A stretch of DNA of 64,000 nt from Leptospira sp. (GTDB lineage Bacteria > Spirochaetota > Leptospiria > Leptospirales > Leptospiraceae). Below the pieces are notes generated by a model that did no database searches, had not been told where the DNA came from, and saw only the letters and a program-made list of their open reading frames with translations. Position 1 is the first letter of the stretch. Each line of letters begins with the position of its first letter. Location: the NCBI GenBank assembly GCA_016742255.1, contig JACVCB010000016.1:1-64000 (forward strand). Direction: 5' to 3'. Position numbers and translations under genes: made by a program. Shown in pieces: positions 8,726 through 18,051 of the stretch.

Positions 8726-9401
8726 TGCGAACTGTCCCTACGTAAATTTCAGTTCTACGATTTTTCTTTTCAGCTAACATTGTATCTACGATCTTATGTA
8801 AATCAGCATAACCATCCACTTCTTTAAATCGTTCTTCTGCGATTTTATGGACGAGTTTGAGTTCTTTTTTAACAGATTGAGATCTTTCTTTACTGAGTTT
8901 TAAATTCATGGAAAATGCCCCAACACTATCAGTGTGTCCACCAATCCGACAATTGGTTTCTGGATAGGCTTCCATGGCGTCCCCTACTTTTGCGATGAGT
9001 TCTTTTGCTTTGGGTGTTAACGTAGATTTTCCTGAAGGGAAGGCAACGTCTCCGTCAATGATGATGAGAAGTTCACGAAGTCTTTTTTCATCGTCTTCGA
9101 TTCGTTTGAGTTCGACACCTTTTGCAACCAAACTTCCACCTACTTCTTCGAAGGGAGTACCTGTATGTTCAAAATCACTTCGTAATCCCTTGTATAATTT
9201 TTCTAAATAATCAGAAGTTCCTAATTTATCGAGAGAACCAACAGGTAAACTTCCCAAATGTTCACTGGGTTTGGATTCATCAATATGAACACAGCCACAA
9301 AATCTTTGAAAAGTCTCTGATTCCATCCACTCTGGTTTGGTGGTCGTCTGGCAATAGGTAATGGATAATGAAAGAACTGTGAAGAATAATTTTCTAAACA
9401 T
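8715..9401 (-). CDS. OmpA-family lipoprotein (peptidoglycan-binding domain)
   Basis: Probable peptidoglycan-tethering lipoprotein of 228 residues. The signal peptide ends LSITYC, giving a lipidated Cys at residue 17. The C-terminal half is an OmpA/Pal-type domain, with FPSGKSTLTPKAKELI, GGHTDSVGA, LSKERSQSVKKEL and the terminal NRRTEIYV; the Asp and Arg positions that grip diaminopimelate are retained. The ATG at 9401 is preferred over a start 10 codons upstream because it places the signal peptide at the N-terminus. First gene of a two-gene operon with the beta-barrel-like gene. Confidence 0.88.
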   Translation of the reverse strand: MFRKLFFTVLSLSITYCQTTTKPEWMESETFQRFCGCVHIDESKPSEHLGSLPVGSLDKLGTSDYLEKLYKGLRSDFEHTGTPFEEVGGSLVAKGVELKRIEDDEKRLRELLIIIDGDVAFPSGKSTLTPKAKELIAKVGDAMEAYPETNCRIGGHTDSVGAFSMNLKLSKERSQSVKKELKLVHKIAEERFKEVDGYADLHKIVDTMLAEKKNRRTEIYVGTVRIVY

Positions 9402-9701
9402 AGAACGAACTGTCCCTATCTTTTGCACCAAGAATAGAAATCAATTGATAATTCTCTTAAGAGATGATTGGAAATTAATTTCAAACTCTTTCCTTCAATT
9501 TAACGTAACTTTGCCACATTTGCCTAGTAAAAATACGAATCGATTGAATGACATTTACAAATCTTTGTTTCTAAAATAAACATTGTTTAACGTAAGTTAT
9601 TTGTACACTCTTTCTACACTAGGGTGAGATTGTCGTTGCCATGAATGGAAAGGCATCCATTTATTGTTTTATAAAAAAGATTGGTTTACGGGAAATTTAG
9701 C
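9402..9701. other. AT-rich divergent intergenic region with a 13-nt direct repeat
   Basis: About 300 bases without a convincing gene, between two divergently transcribed lipoprotein genes, so it should carry promoters for both. A near-identical 13-mer, TTTAACGTAA(C/G)TT, occurs at about 9499-9511 and again at 9586-9598, in the same orientation and 87 bases apart. No RNA gene or clear sigma-70 hexamer pair with good spacing was found by eye. Confidence 0.4.
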
Positions 9702-12449
9702 ATGAACTCCACCAAACAACGACTGGCATCTTCCTTGTCATTATTCTTAGTATCACTCCTAGTGAGTTGTAGTGGAGCCGCATCAGCAGGAGACAATCTA
9801 TTATTTGGAATTAGCGAACGTTTTGAACGAACATTCGGGAATCCAACAACTACTTGTTCGTCGGATGTTACCATTTCAACCAAACTTGTTTCCCTTTCGG
9901 AAGATGGAGATGTGAACTCTACCTTTAGCACAGTGAATGAAAATGGTTTGGATGATGTGGATACAGATGGTGGGACTTCTTGGGGTTATAAATCCTTCCA
10001 AACCTGTATTTATCCCAGTGCTCCGTTTAGCGGGAGTTTGGAGATACCTGTTTCTGTAACTTCGAATTATGGAACAAGGATCACATCACTCAAAACCTTC
10101 CCTGCTCCCGATGTTGCCATCCCCACCAAACTCACGTTCACTGGCAATGGAGTCACACAAAGACAATGTTTTACATTCACAGTGGTTCAAGATGCAGTTA
10201 GAAGTGCAAAAGTAGATCCAATGACAATTGCCCTTGGAACGATGACTCAAAAAAACGGAAGTGGTGAGGAAATTTCAGGGACCTATACAGGAAAGGATGC
10301 ATGTGATATTTCTGTTGCGGTAGATGATGAGGAAGGCCCTGGTGTTCGTGTGTCTAATATCTCTCGAGTGATGGAAGAACCAGGCCCATCTGCAACGGCA
10401 ACCAATGGGACCTTCCAAGTGGTTTTACGAACGGCACCCACTGCCAATGTTACCATTCCCATCAATGAAGTGTATGATTCTATCAATGCCAGTAACCGCG
10501 AAGGAACAGCGAATCCAAAAACGTTAACTTTCACGACAGGAAATTATAATACTCCACAATCTGTGACCATCACATCCGTTGATGATTTGGAAATTGACGG
10601 CATCAAAGTGTATACGGTAGAAGTATCAAATACAAGTAGTTCTGACGCCGATTATAATGGAATCAAACCAAGAAATGTTGTGGTTTACAACCGAGACCAA
10701 AGTGTTCCTGGTTACGCCTACCAAAGGTTTGATGCCACAACGGGAACTACTGGTGCATCAGGTGGAGCGATCAATCGTTTTGCCACAGATGAAAGTAATC
10801 GTTTTGGAACCAAATACTCACAATTCCAAATCAAACTCCGCACCAAACCGACAAATACGGTCACACTTAATTTTTCTTCCAATTGTGGGAATAAATGTAA
10901 TATCCTCACACCCACTCTCAGTTTTACAACATCTGATTGGAATGTATACCAAACCTTCCAAGTCGAAGGGAAATCTGACTCAGCAAACACAGGCAATGCG
11001 GATTACACGGTATCCTTTGTCGCATCTTCAGCTGATGCTACCTACAATACAACCGTGGCCGAACCAACCTTTTCTGTGCGTTCTTGTGATAATGATGGAA
11101 CCCATCTCCTCCAACCATGTAATTTTTCAGGATCTCCATTGGGAACTTCTGTCAACCGATTGTCTGCTGTGGAAGGTGGGTCTACAAATATTTGGATGAT
11201 ATCCCAAGCAGCACCAAGTTCAGATATCAGCATTGGCCTCACAAGCTCTGATACAACAGAAGGAACTGTTCCTGGAACTGTCACTGTATCCTCATCTAAC
11301 TATAATTTTATGGAATCTGGCGGGACAAACCAAATTGTCCTCACACATTTGGATGATGTCCTCGTGGATCTCACCCAAAACTGGACTGTCACAACGGCTT
11401 TGTCTACGGGAGGTCTTTCCTATGATCCCATTGATGTTTATGCAGCCACAACTGATGATGAAAAATCTTTTTATATCTCTCATGTGGGAAACACTCGGGA
11501 AGGAACTACCAATACAGCAACGGTATCGGTTTGTTTAGGAGGGAATAACCCAACACAACCGGTTGTTCTCAATATCAGTTGCAAATCCTACTCTGCTGGA
11601 ACCGCATCTGCTGGCGAATGTGGGACCATCACATCTTCCCCCATTACCTTCCCTGTGAATAGTGAAGTAGAACCTGGCAATGCTTCTGATAGTGGATGTG
11701 CAAGTTCTGCCAAAAAACAAACCTTCACTGTTGTGGGACTTGATGATACCTATTCGGATGGAAACCAAAGTTTTGACATCCAACTCTCCATGGTTGCAAA
11801 CACAGACACAAATTACCAAAATGCAACTAGCCCCAGTGACCATTCCATCACCAACGAAGACGATGAACCAGCCGGTAAAGCTATCTTTGTAACCACTGCT
11901 AGTTATAACGGAGAAATGACCGCACAAGGTGTGTTTGGTGCTGATAACACATGTGATAATAACAAACCAGGTGGAGTTCCAGTGGGAACTTATAAAGCCC
12001 TAATTGTTAGTAATAGTGGTGGTGCAGTTAATGACAGAATTCCGAATGGAACCAACTGGGTACTAACAGCTGGAAATCATTATTACCGTTGTAATAGTTC
12101 TGGGTATACCAATTGTAGTGATGAACATACGAGTTTATTTGTAGCAAATGGTTCCGCTGGATTTGATCCAACAAGTATCTCTCGTTCGTTTTCTACAGTG
12201 GGTGATCAGTACTGGACGGGGATGACAACGAGCCTAACAGCGGCAACACAGGTTGGATTTACACCCGCGTGTACGGGTGATGGATTGACATACCGTCACA
12301 ATTGTAATGGTTTTACGTATCAAAACTGTCCTTCTACACCAAGTTCTTACTTGTATGGACAAACTTGGACAATGGCATCAAATACAAGTGTCACAAGCCA
12401 AGAAGCCATTTGTTCTGCTACGAAGAAATTAATCTGTGTGCAACAGTAA
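9702..12449 (+). CDS. Large surface lipoprotein with beta-sandwich repeats and DUF1554 C-terminus
   Basis: A 915-residue predicted outer-membrane lipoprotein. The signal peptide ends LLVSCS, giving a lipobox Cys. The middle contains several degenerate blocks of the form LTFTTGNYNTPQSVTITSVDD, resembling Calx-beta or Ig-like sandwich repeats with acidic metal-binding ends. From about residue 720 to the end lies a Cys- and Gly-rich domain (KAIFVTTASYNGEM, FGADNTCDNN, TNWVLTAGNHYYRC) that I recognise as DUF1554, a family found mostly in Leptospira. The ATG at 9702 is chosen; an in-frame TTG 7 codons upstream is less likely. A stem-loop terminator follows. Confidence 0.8.
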   Translation: MNSTKQRLASSLSLFLVSLLVSCSGAASAGDNLLFGISERFERTFGNPTTTCSSDVTISTKLVSLSEDGDVNSTFSTVNENGLDDVDTDGGTSWGYKSFQTCIYPSAPFSGSLEIPVSVTSNYGTRITSLKTFPAPDVAIPTKLTFTGNGVTQRQCFTFTVVQDAVRSAKVDPMTIALGTMTQKNGSGEEISGTYTGKDACDISVAVDDEEGPGVRVSNISRVMEEPGPSATATNGTFQVVLRTAPTANVTIPINEVYDSINASNREGTANPKTLTFTTGNYNTPQSVTITSVDDLEIDGIKVYTVEVSNTSSSDADYNGIKPRNVVVYNRDQSVPGYAYQRFDATTGTTGASGGAINRFATDESNRFGTKYSQFQIKLRTKPTNTVTLNFSSNCGNKCNILTPTLSFTTSDWNVYQTFQVEGKSDSANTGNADYTVSFVASSADATYNTTVAEPTFSVRSCDNDGTHLLQPCNFSGSPLGTSVNRLSAVEGGSTNIWMISQAAPSSDISIGLTSSDTTEGTVPGTVTVSSSNYNFMESGGTNQIVLTHLDDVLVDLTQNWTVTTALSTGGLSYDPIDVYAATTDDEKSFYISHVGNTREGTTNTATVSVCLGGNNPTQPVVLNISCKSYSAGTASAGECGTITSSPITFPVNSEVEPGNASDSGCASSAKKQTFTVVGLDDTYSDGNQSFDIQLSMVANTDTNYQNATSPSDHSITNEDDEPAGKAIFVTTASYNGEMTAQGVFGADNTCDNNKPGGVPVGTYKALIVSNSGGAVNDRIPNGTNWVLTAGNHYYRCNSSGYTNCSDEHTSLFVANGSAGFDPTSISRSFSTVGDQYWTGMTTSLTAATQVGFTPACTGDGLTYRHNCNGFTYQNCPSTPSSYLYGQTWTMASNTSVTSQEAICSATKKLICVQQ

Positions 12450-12518
12450 TCTTTGTGTTTGCTTCGGGATCAGACAAACAAAAGTTCAGTGAAACAAACA
12501 GATTTGGATCAATCACTT

Positions 12519-12546
12519 GAGGGCTCAAAGCCCTTTTATTTTTTCC
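12519..12546. terminator. Rho-independent terminator, possibly bidirectional
   Basis: A 6-bp stem AGGGCT/AGCCCT with a 3-base CAA loop, followed on the plus strand by a T-rich run. It lies between the DUF1554 lipoprotein gene (plus) and the convergent DUF3095 gene, whose stop codon is inside the hairpin. Position may be off by a base because of the T-run. Confidence 0.7.
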
Positions 12547-13694
12547 TTCAGGGATTTGGCGGCCATCGCAAAACCGCCATCCGCTCCATCTACAAAATGA
12601 ACTTCATCCGAGGATGCTACTTTTAAGACACAAGTCATAAGTGACCTGTTGGATACAAAAAGTCCATAATGTAATAAACCTTCCGCTTCTAATTTTTGCA
12701 AAAAGGATTCTAAAGCTAACCGATGTTTTTTGGTCCCATCAATCACCATTTTGAGAGTGCCATCATATTTGCGAAAATCAGCACTCATCACCTGGTATTC
12801 CTTTAATCGATCCAAGGAATAATGCCCCGACTTAAGTGGCAATTTCCATTTGATGGCGATCGCCATTACTGTCCTTTCGATCCAAATTTTGGTTAAGGTA
12901 AGAGCGTATTTGAATCCAGAATGTTTACCAGTCCTTGCAACCGCCTCTTTCTTGAGTTCATTACCTGAGCCCAAGTTGATTTGATCAAGGTTTAGTGGAT
13001 GGTATTCTTTTTCTTCACCATATTCAGACTTGATAAAGTTTAACACTCGTATTATGATCTTCTTACAAACTTCTAAATCAGAATGGTTTGGTTTGACAAT
13101 GAGAGATACAATTTCCCCTCTTTCACTAGGGACATCCTTCCAACGGCAAGTAAAGCCTGTAAAGTCTGCAGGTAGAATTTTTTCATTTTCACGGACCAAA
13201 TAAGATTCATCTTTTCCTTCTTTGATCCATTGTTCCGCAAGAGGAAGAGCCGTTCCAAAGAGGGAACATTGAACATAATGATCAGAAGCTTTGAATTTAC
13301 TTAAAAATAATTCTGTCCCTGCTCGGTACAATTCTTGGACAGGAACAATACCTGCTCTCATGGTAAGTCCAAAGGCAGACTTCACTTGCAAAATGGTATC
13401 TGCAATCGCAGAACGAATGGGGAACAATAAATTGATGGGTAATAAAAATGTGACACCATCACCACCAAATACAAATGGAAAGTCCATATGCCCATAAACA
13501 TTGGCAACCGCGATGGCAGTAAGTCCACCAGCGGTGTTTACATCTTTGTATCGTCCTTCCTCAATTGCTTTTGTGGAACCAACAATATCTGTGATGAGGA
13601 CAAACCAATCATCGGGCACCTTTGCGACGGTTGTCTCTTCAAAGATACTTTGGAACTGAGAACTAGGTTTTATGTTTTTATAAAAATCATCCAC
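12525..13694 (-). CDS. DUF3095 family protein, adenylate cyclase-like fold
   Basis: A 389-residue cytoplasmic protein, probably DUF3095. The N-terminal part resembles class III nucleotidyl cyclase domains: VLITDIVGSTKAIEEGRYK (about 31-49) carries the first metal Asp region, and FVFGGDGVTFLLP (about 74-86) the second. The rest does not show a standard cyclase C-terminus, so activity is uncertain. The start is GTG at 13694. It stands alone on the minus strand and is divergent from the beta-N-acetylhexosaminidase gene. Confidence 0.65.
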   Translation of the reverse strand: MDDFYKNIKPSSQFQSIFEETTVAKVPDDWFVLITDIVGSTKAIEEGRYKDVNTAGGLTAIAVANVYGHMDFPFVFGGDGVTFLLPINLLFPIRSAIADTILQVKSAFGLTMRAGIVPVQELYRAGTELFLSKFKASDHYVQCSLFGTALPLAEQWIKEGKDESYLVRENEKILPADFTGFTCRWKDVPSERGEIVSLIVKPNHSDLEVCKKIIIRVLNFIKSEYGEEKEYHPLNLDQINLGSGNELKKEAVARTGKHSGFKYALTLTKIWIERTVMAIAIKWKLPLKSGHYSLDRLKEYQVMSADFRKYDGTLKMVIDGTKKHRLALESFLQKLEAEGLLHYGLFVSNRSLMTCVLKVASSDEVHFVDGADGGFAMAAKSLKEKIKGL

Positions 13695-13785
13695 TAGATA
13701 CTCAGACTACCCAAACCAAAGAGATATGAGAGATTTTTCGTAGTTGTCTTAGAAAAGCGGATCGTAAAACGTACAATCATACTCT

Positions 13786-15552
13786 ATGAACCAAGTTCTT
13801 CTACGTACCACCTTTTCCCTCTTCCTTTTGTTCGGATTTTTTGGCTCTTCTTATTGTTTTGGTTTTTACCTCACGGAACTCGCAGCAAATGAAAGGAAAC
13901 GATGGTTGGATGAAAAAGCATGGTCGATCACAAACAACATGTCGGAAGATGAATTGGTAGGCCAAACCATCCACATTGCGATTCCTTCCAAAACTGTAGA
14001 CCAAATTGCGCTAGATGAAATCAAACAAACGAAACCAGGTGGTATCATCCTCTTTGGTAAAAACTTAGGCAAAAAAGAAGAGATCCTTTCCCTCACTGAA
14101 AATCTTCAAATCGCTGCCAAAGAAAACGGCTTACAACCTTTTCTCATCTCAACAGACCAAGAAGGAGGTCGTGTGTTCCGTGTCCAAGATGGAATCACAC
14201 ATTACCCTGGTGCAATGGCTGTGGGACAAACTGGGAAAAAGGAATGGGGAGAAACTGTAGGTTTTGTCACATCCTATGAACTGAGAAGTTTAGGTTTGAA
14301 TTTTTTATTTGCACCTGTTTTGGACATCAATAACAACCCACTGAATCCAGTCATTAACACTCGTTCGTTTGGATCAGATGTTAATCGAGTTTCGGAAGTT
14401 GCCGTTGCGTATGAAAAAGGTGCAAGAGCCGGTGGATGTTTACCAGTGATCAAACATTTTCCAGGTCATGGCGATACCACTGTTGATAGCCATCTCGGAC
14501 TTCCAATCATCAATAAAAGCCTTGAGGATTTAGAAAAACTGGAACTCGTTCCATTCAAACAATCCATCCTAGGTGGGGCAGAAGCGGTGATGTCTGCTCA
14601 TATTGTGTATCCAAAAATTGATCCAAATTTTCCAGCTACACTCTCTAAGACGATTCTAACAGATGTTTTACGAAAATCGCTCCAGTTTGATGGGATCATC
14701 ATCACAGACGCAATGGAGATGCATGCCATTTCCAAAAACTATGAAAAAGACAGACCTGGTGTTTTAACAATCCTTGCTGGTGCCAATATCGTTTTACTCA
14801 CAAGTTGGGGAGAAACTGCCAAAAAATTCAAAGCCCAATTGATGGATGCTTACAAAAAGGGAGAATTCCGCTTTGTAGACAAAGAAGGAAAAGAACATGA
14901 CATCTTAAAAGAAGCCGTCCAAAAACAAGTCCGCAAAAAATTGGAACTAGGTATCTATGATGCAAATTCCATCTTACCAAAAGTATACGAAGAAAACCAA
15001 AAACAAAAAGAATTCCTGACGGCTTGGGAAAAAGAAAGAAACGATCGTTACACAACACTCAGTAAGTCACTTTTTTTTGCGAAAGAAATCAATGAAGATT
15101 CGATCCGTGCTTACCCAAAAGCGGTGAAAACATCTCAAATTTTACCAGAACAAACTCTTTCCTTCGTTAAAAACCAAAAACTGAAAGAGGTTTTGAAATC
15201 AAAAAAAATCCAATCAGTTCCCGCCAAATCATTTGGAAGTTATGTGAAGCAAAAAACTTATACTACATATCTGTTTGATTCCACTTCGGAACCAGAAATT
15301 CTATCTGTTGTCAGTCTTGCCAAAAAATTTCCAAACAAACGTTTCCTTGTACTACACGGAGGAACACCCTTCATCCAATTGCCGGAAATGCAAAACGTAG
15401 AGTATCTATTATCTTTTTCGTTAACGGTTGGTTCTTGGGAAGCACTTGGAGTGAAACTCACTTCTGGAAAAGAGATTCCAAAAGTGGATTTGATTTTATT
15501 AACAAAGGAATTAAAGACACCTTCCAAAGGTGCCTTTCCTGAAAGTTTATAA
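13786..15552 (+). CDS. Glycoside hydrolase family 3 beta-N-acetylhexosaminidase, exported
   Basis: Predicted peptidoglycan-recycling or murein-processing enzyme related to NagZ. The 588-residue protein has a signal sequence ending SSYC (possible lipobox Cys24), followed by a family-3 TIM barrel with DQEGGRV (124-130), KHFPGHGDT (223-231), the mobile-loop DSH (234-236) and the nucleophile Asp308 in IIITDAMEMHAI. It is longer than cytoplasmic NagZ; about 200 extra C-terminal residues form a second, poorly conserved domain. The export signal suggests it acts outside the cytoplasm. It is convergent with the PilZ-like gene, with 7 bases between the stops. Confidence 0.88.
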   Translation: MNQVLLRTTFSLFLLFGFFGSSYCFGFYLTELAANERKRWLDEKAWSITNNMSEDELVGQTIHIAIPSKTVDQIALDEIKQTKPGGIILFGKNLGKKEEILSLTENLQIAAKENGLQPFLISTDQEGGRVFRVQDGITHYPGAMAVGQTGKKEWGETVGFVTSYELRSLGLNFLFAPVLDINNNPLNPVINTRSFGSDVNRVSEVAVAYEKGARAGGCLPVIKHFPGHGDTTVDSHLGLPIINKSLEDLEKLELVPFKQSILGGAEAVMSAHIVYPKIDPNFPATLSKTILTDVLRKSLQFDGIIITDAMEMHAISKNYEKDRPGVLTILAGANIVLLTSWGETAKKFKAQLMDAYKKGEFRFVDKEGKEHDILKEAVQKQVRKKLELGIYDANSILPKVYEENQKQKEFLTAWEKERNDRYTTLSKSLFFAKEINEDSIRAYPKAVKTSQILPEQTLSFVKNQKLKEVLKSKKIQSVPAKSFGSYVKQKTYTTYLFDSTSEPEILSVVSLAKKFPNKRFLVLHGGTPFIQLPEMQNVEYLLSFSLTVGSWEALGVKLTSGKEIPKVDLILLTKELKTPSKGAFPESL

Positions 15553-15559
15553 GCTTAGA

Positions 15560-16702
15560 TTAAGTTAAAACCTCTCTCACACCACCTCGTTTGCGGATTT
15601 CTTCATACAAAGACTTCCGCATTGTTTCATCTGCATCTACATATCGTAACAAGTATAAATCAGATTTTTGTTTGGTGGGCATCATCTTAGCACGAATATG
15701 AAAGGTTGGCCCTTTATCAAAACTAAAACTAACTTCCCATAGATCTTGGTGTTTCCAAATTTCTGAGGAAATTCCTGTAGGGAAGGTAAACAAAATCCCT
15801 CGGTCAGACAATCGTTCCGAAAGTGTGATGAATGGTTTTGCTGTTTCTTTGATTTCGAATTTTTTTTCGTTATTCTCTTTTTGGTCTTTGGCAATTCGTT
15901 TTAAGACTTCTAATTGTTTATCAATGTTTTCTTCACTGAGTAATAATTTATGTTTATCTAATTCTAAATCCTTTTTTTCTTCAGGAGGTGGCCAAGGTGA
16001 AATGGTAATCGACATTTTGTCCATTAACATCAAATGCGATTCCCCTTTTCTTTCAATTTTACCATTAAAGTGAAAAATCACTCCACTATCATTGGTTCTG
16101 ATCACTTTGCCATCTAACAAATAACCACCACTACTAGGACGGAATACATATAATTTTGCTTCTTTTCCTGGGACCAGTAAGTCTTTCGACAAACCCTTTG
16201 TGGATAAAAGTAATTCGTCGGAAGTTTTTTGCATCACATAGGTTAGTTCTTCTCGTCCGTCAGCTTCCAAGGCTGCTACTTCACCAACGGTTAAATCGTT
16301 TAAGGATAAAATTTCTTTTTTGAATTCAACACCAGAACGAAAGAGTTTATCAAAAAGATTCACTTCCTTCTCGGTTGTATTTGCATTGGATTTTAGAAAA
16401 TAACGATACAATGCATTTTTGAGTTTGTTCCTATTTTCAGGGAGAAGGTAAATTTCGCGTTCATCATCATTCAAATGGTCATAAAAACTATGTAGGATAT
16501 TGAGTTCCACTTGGTTGCATTTTCTTGCAATGGCGTATCGTTGGAACTCGACCCAGTGGTTTACCACACTTGATTGTTTGTTTTGTAAGTAGTTCATGAC
16601 CTTTACGTAAATAAAGGCTGCAACTCCCATGAGAAAAATGTAAAAGATGTAGATTGTATCAAATTTTGGAAAAATCCAAACGACTTGTGCCATAAAATTC
16701 AT
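15560..16702 (-). CDS. Membrane-anchored YcgR/PilZ-like protein with degenerate c-di-GMP motif
   Basis: A 380-residue protein with one N-terminal membrane helix (about 17-35), a helical region, a YcgR-N-like beta domain (about 135-235), a charged coil (240-285) and a C-terminal PilZ-like barrel. In true c-di-GMP receptors the barrel starts with RxxxR and then (D/N)xSxxG. Here the first motif is not evident, and the second reads RLSDRG (297-302), lacking the acidic residue. The downstream PilZ-type end (RAKMMPTKQKSDLYLLRYVD) is present. I infer a flagellar-motor or envelope regulator that may not bind c-di-GMP. Divergent from murA with a 26-base gap. Confidence 0.6.
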   Translation of the reverse strand: MNFMAQVVWIFPKFDTIYIFYIFLMGVAAFIYVKVMNYLQNKQSSVVNHWVEFQRYAIARKCNQVELNILHSFYDHLNDDEREIYLLPENRNKLKNALYRYFLKSNANTTEKEVNLFDKLFRSGVEFKKEILSLNDLTVGEVAALEADGREELTYVMQKTSDELLLSTKGLSKDLLVPGKEAKLYVFRPSSGGYLLDGKVIRTNDSGVIFHFNGKIERKGESHLMLMDKMSITISPWPPPEEKKDLELDKHKLLLSEENIDKQLEVLKRIAKDQKENNEKKFEIKETAKPFITLSERLSDRGILFTFPTGISSEIWKHQDLWEVSFSFDKGPTFHIRAKMMPTKQKSDLYLLRYVDADETMRKSLYEEIRKRGGVREVLT

Positions 16703-16728
16703 AAATTACTTTTCCTCATATCTCCGTT

Positions 16729-18051
16729 GTGTCGAATGGAAGCAAGGTGAGCTCTTCCTACTTTAAAATTATCGGCAAAAATCCACTCCACGGGACAATT
16801 GTTCCCCAAGGAAATAAAAACGAAGCACTTCCACTCCTAGGAGCTTTACTCTTATGGGAGGGAGACGTGATTTTAGAAAATCTACCCGAAATTGCCGATG
16901 TCCAGAAGCTCATGGATGTCCTCCGACACATTGGTGTGGAAATAACTTCCCTCGATACCAAAGGATCTTACCTCTTTCAGAAAAAAAATCCAGTGAAATC
17001 GGATTTACCATATGAACTTTGTTCCCAACTGAGAGGAGCTGTGACTCTTGCTGGCCCCATCCTCGCAAGAACTGGGCGTGTCTTTTTACCAAAACCTGGT
17101 GGAGACAAAATTGGTCGCCGTCGTATGGACACCCACCTACTTGCTTTGGAAGCCCTAGGTGCAAAAATTGAAGTCTTTCCTGACGGTTATATGATCACTG
17201 CTGATCGTTTGTTTGGGAAAGACATCCTCCTAGATGAGGCGTCGGTGACTGCGACAGAAAATGCAGTGATGGCAGCTGTTTTTGCAGAAGGAACCACGAC
17301 CATTCGCAATGCGGCTTCCGAACCACATGTACAGGGACTTTGCCGATTTTTACAAGCGGCAGGTGCCAAAATCGAAGGGGTTGGGACAAACCACCTAACG
17401 ATCACAGGTGTTACTTCACTTTCTTCTCCGAGTGGTGGTTTACGACACCGCATTGGTTCAGATTATTTGGAAGTTGGATCCTTTATCAGTTTAGCGGCCG
17501 TAACAGGTGGGGAAATCCATATTACCGATGTTAATTTAGAAGACATCCGAATGATCCGAATGGTCTATTCCCGACTTGGGATCGAGGTGCGACCAACAGA
17601 AACTGGTATCCTCGTCCCTTCCGACCAAAAAATGGAAATCATACCTGACTACCATGGAGCCACTCCCAAAATTGATGATGCACCTTGGCCTGGGTTCCCA
17701 GCTGATATGACATCTGTGGCTTTAGTGACTGCTACTCAGTGTAAGGGAACCGTTCTCATCCATGAAAAACTCTTTGAATCCAGACTCTTTTTTGTGGATA
17801 ATATCATCGCAATGGGTGCCCAAATCATCCTTTGTGACCCACATAGGGCCATTGTGATTGGTGCCAACAGATTGTATGGACAACGAGTGGCAAGCCCTGA
17901 CATTCGTGCGGGAATGGCGATGATCATTGCTGCTCTTTGTGCAGAAGGCCAAAGTGAGATCCATAACATCGTACAAATTGACAGAGGATTTGAGTCTATT
18001 GATACAAGGTTACGGTCACTTGGGGCACAAATCGAAAGAATTCCGAGTTAA
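16729..18051 (+). CDS. murA: UDP-N-acetylglucosamine 1-carboxyvinyltransferase, Asp at catalytic Cys site
   Basis: First committed step of peptidoglycan synthesis: transfer of enolpyruvate from PEP to UDP-GlcNAc. The 440-residue protein shows the EPSP-synthase-like fold, GNKNEALP (Lys30 region), [18 protein letters not shown] and DIRAGMAM. The loop that normally holds the Cys alkylated by fosfomycin (Cys115 in E. coli) reads [13 protein letters not shown], so Asp126 replaces it (GAC at 17104-17106). A Cys-to-Asp change at this position is known to give fosfomycin resistance in other bacteria while keeping activity. The start is GTG or a similar alternative codon. The next gene starts directly after the stop. 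Confidence 0.95.
   Translation: MSNGSKVSSSYFKIIGKNPLHGTIVPQGNKNEALPLLGALLLWEGDVILENLPEIADVQKLMDVLRHIGVEITSLDTKGSYLFQKKNPVKSDLPYELCSQLRGAVTLAGPILARTGRVFLPKPGGDKIGRRRMDTHLLALEALGAKIEVFPDGYMITADRLFGKDILLDEASVTATENAVMAAVFAEGTTTIRNAASEPHVQGLCRFLQAAGAKIEGVGTNHLTITGVTSLSSPSGGLRHRIGSDYLEVGSFISLAAVTGGEIHITDVNLEDIRMIRMVYSRLGIEVRPTETGILVPSDQKMEIIPDYHGATPKIDDAPWPGFPADMTSVALVTATQCKGTVLIHEKLFESRLFFVDNIIAMGAQIILCDPHRAIVIGANRLYGQRVASPDIRAGMAMIIAALCAEGQSEIHNIVQIDRGFESIDTRLRSLGAQIERIPS

Noticed and set aside
15500..15560. CCTTCCAAAGGTGCC hairpin near the end of the beta-N-acetylhexosaminidase gene
   Set aside because: It lies inside the coding region and lacks a following T-run, so it is not a convincing terminator.
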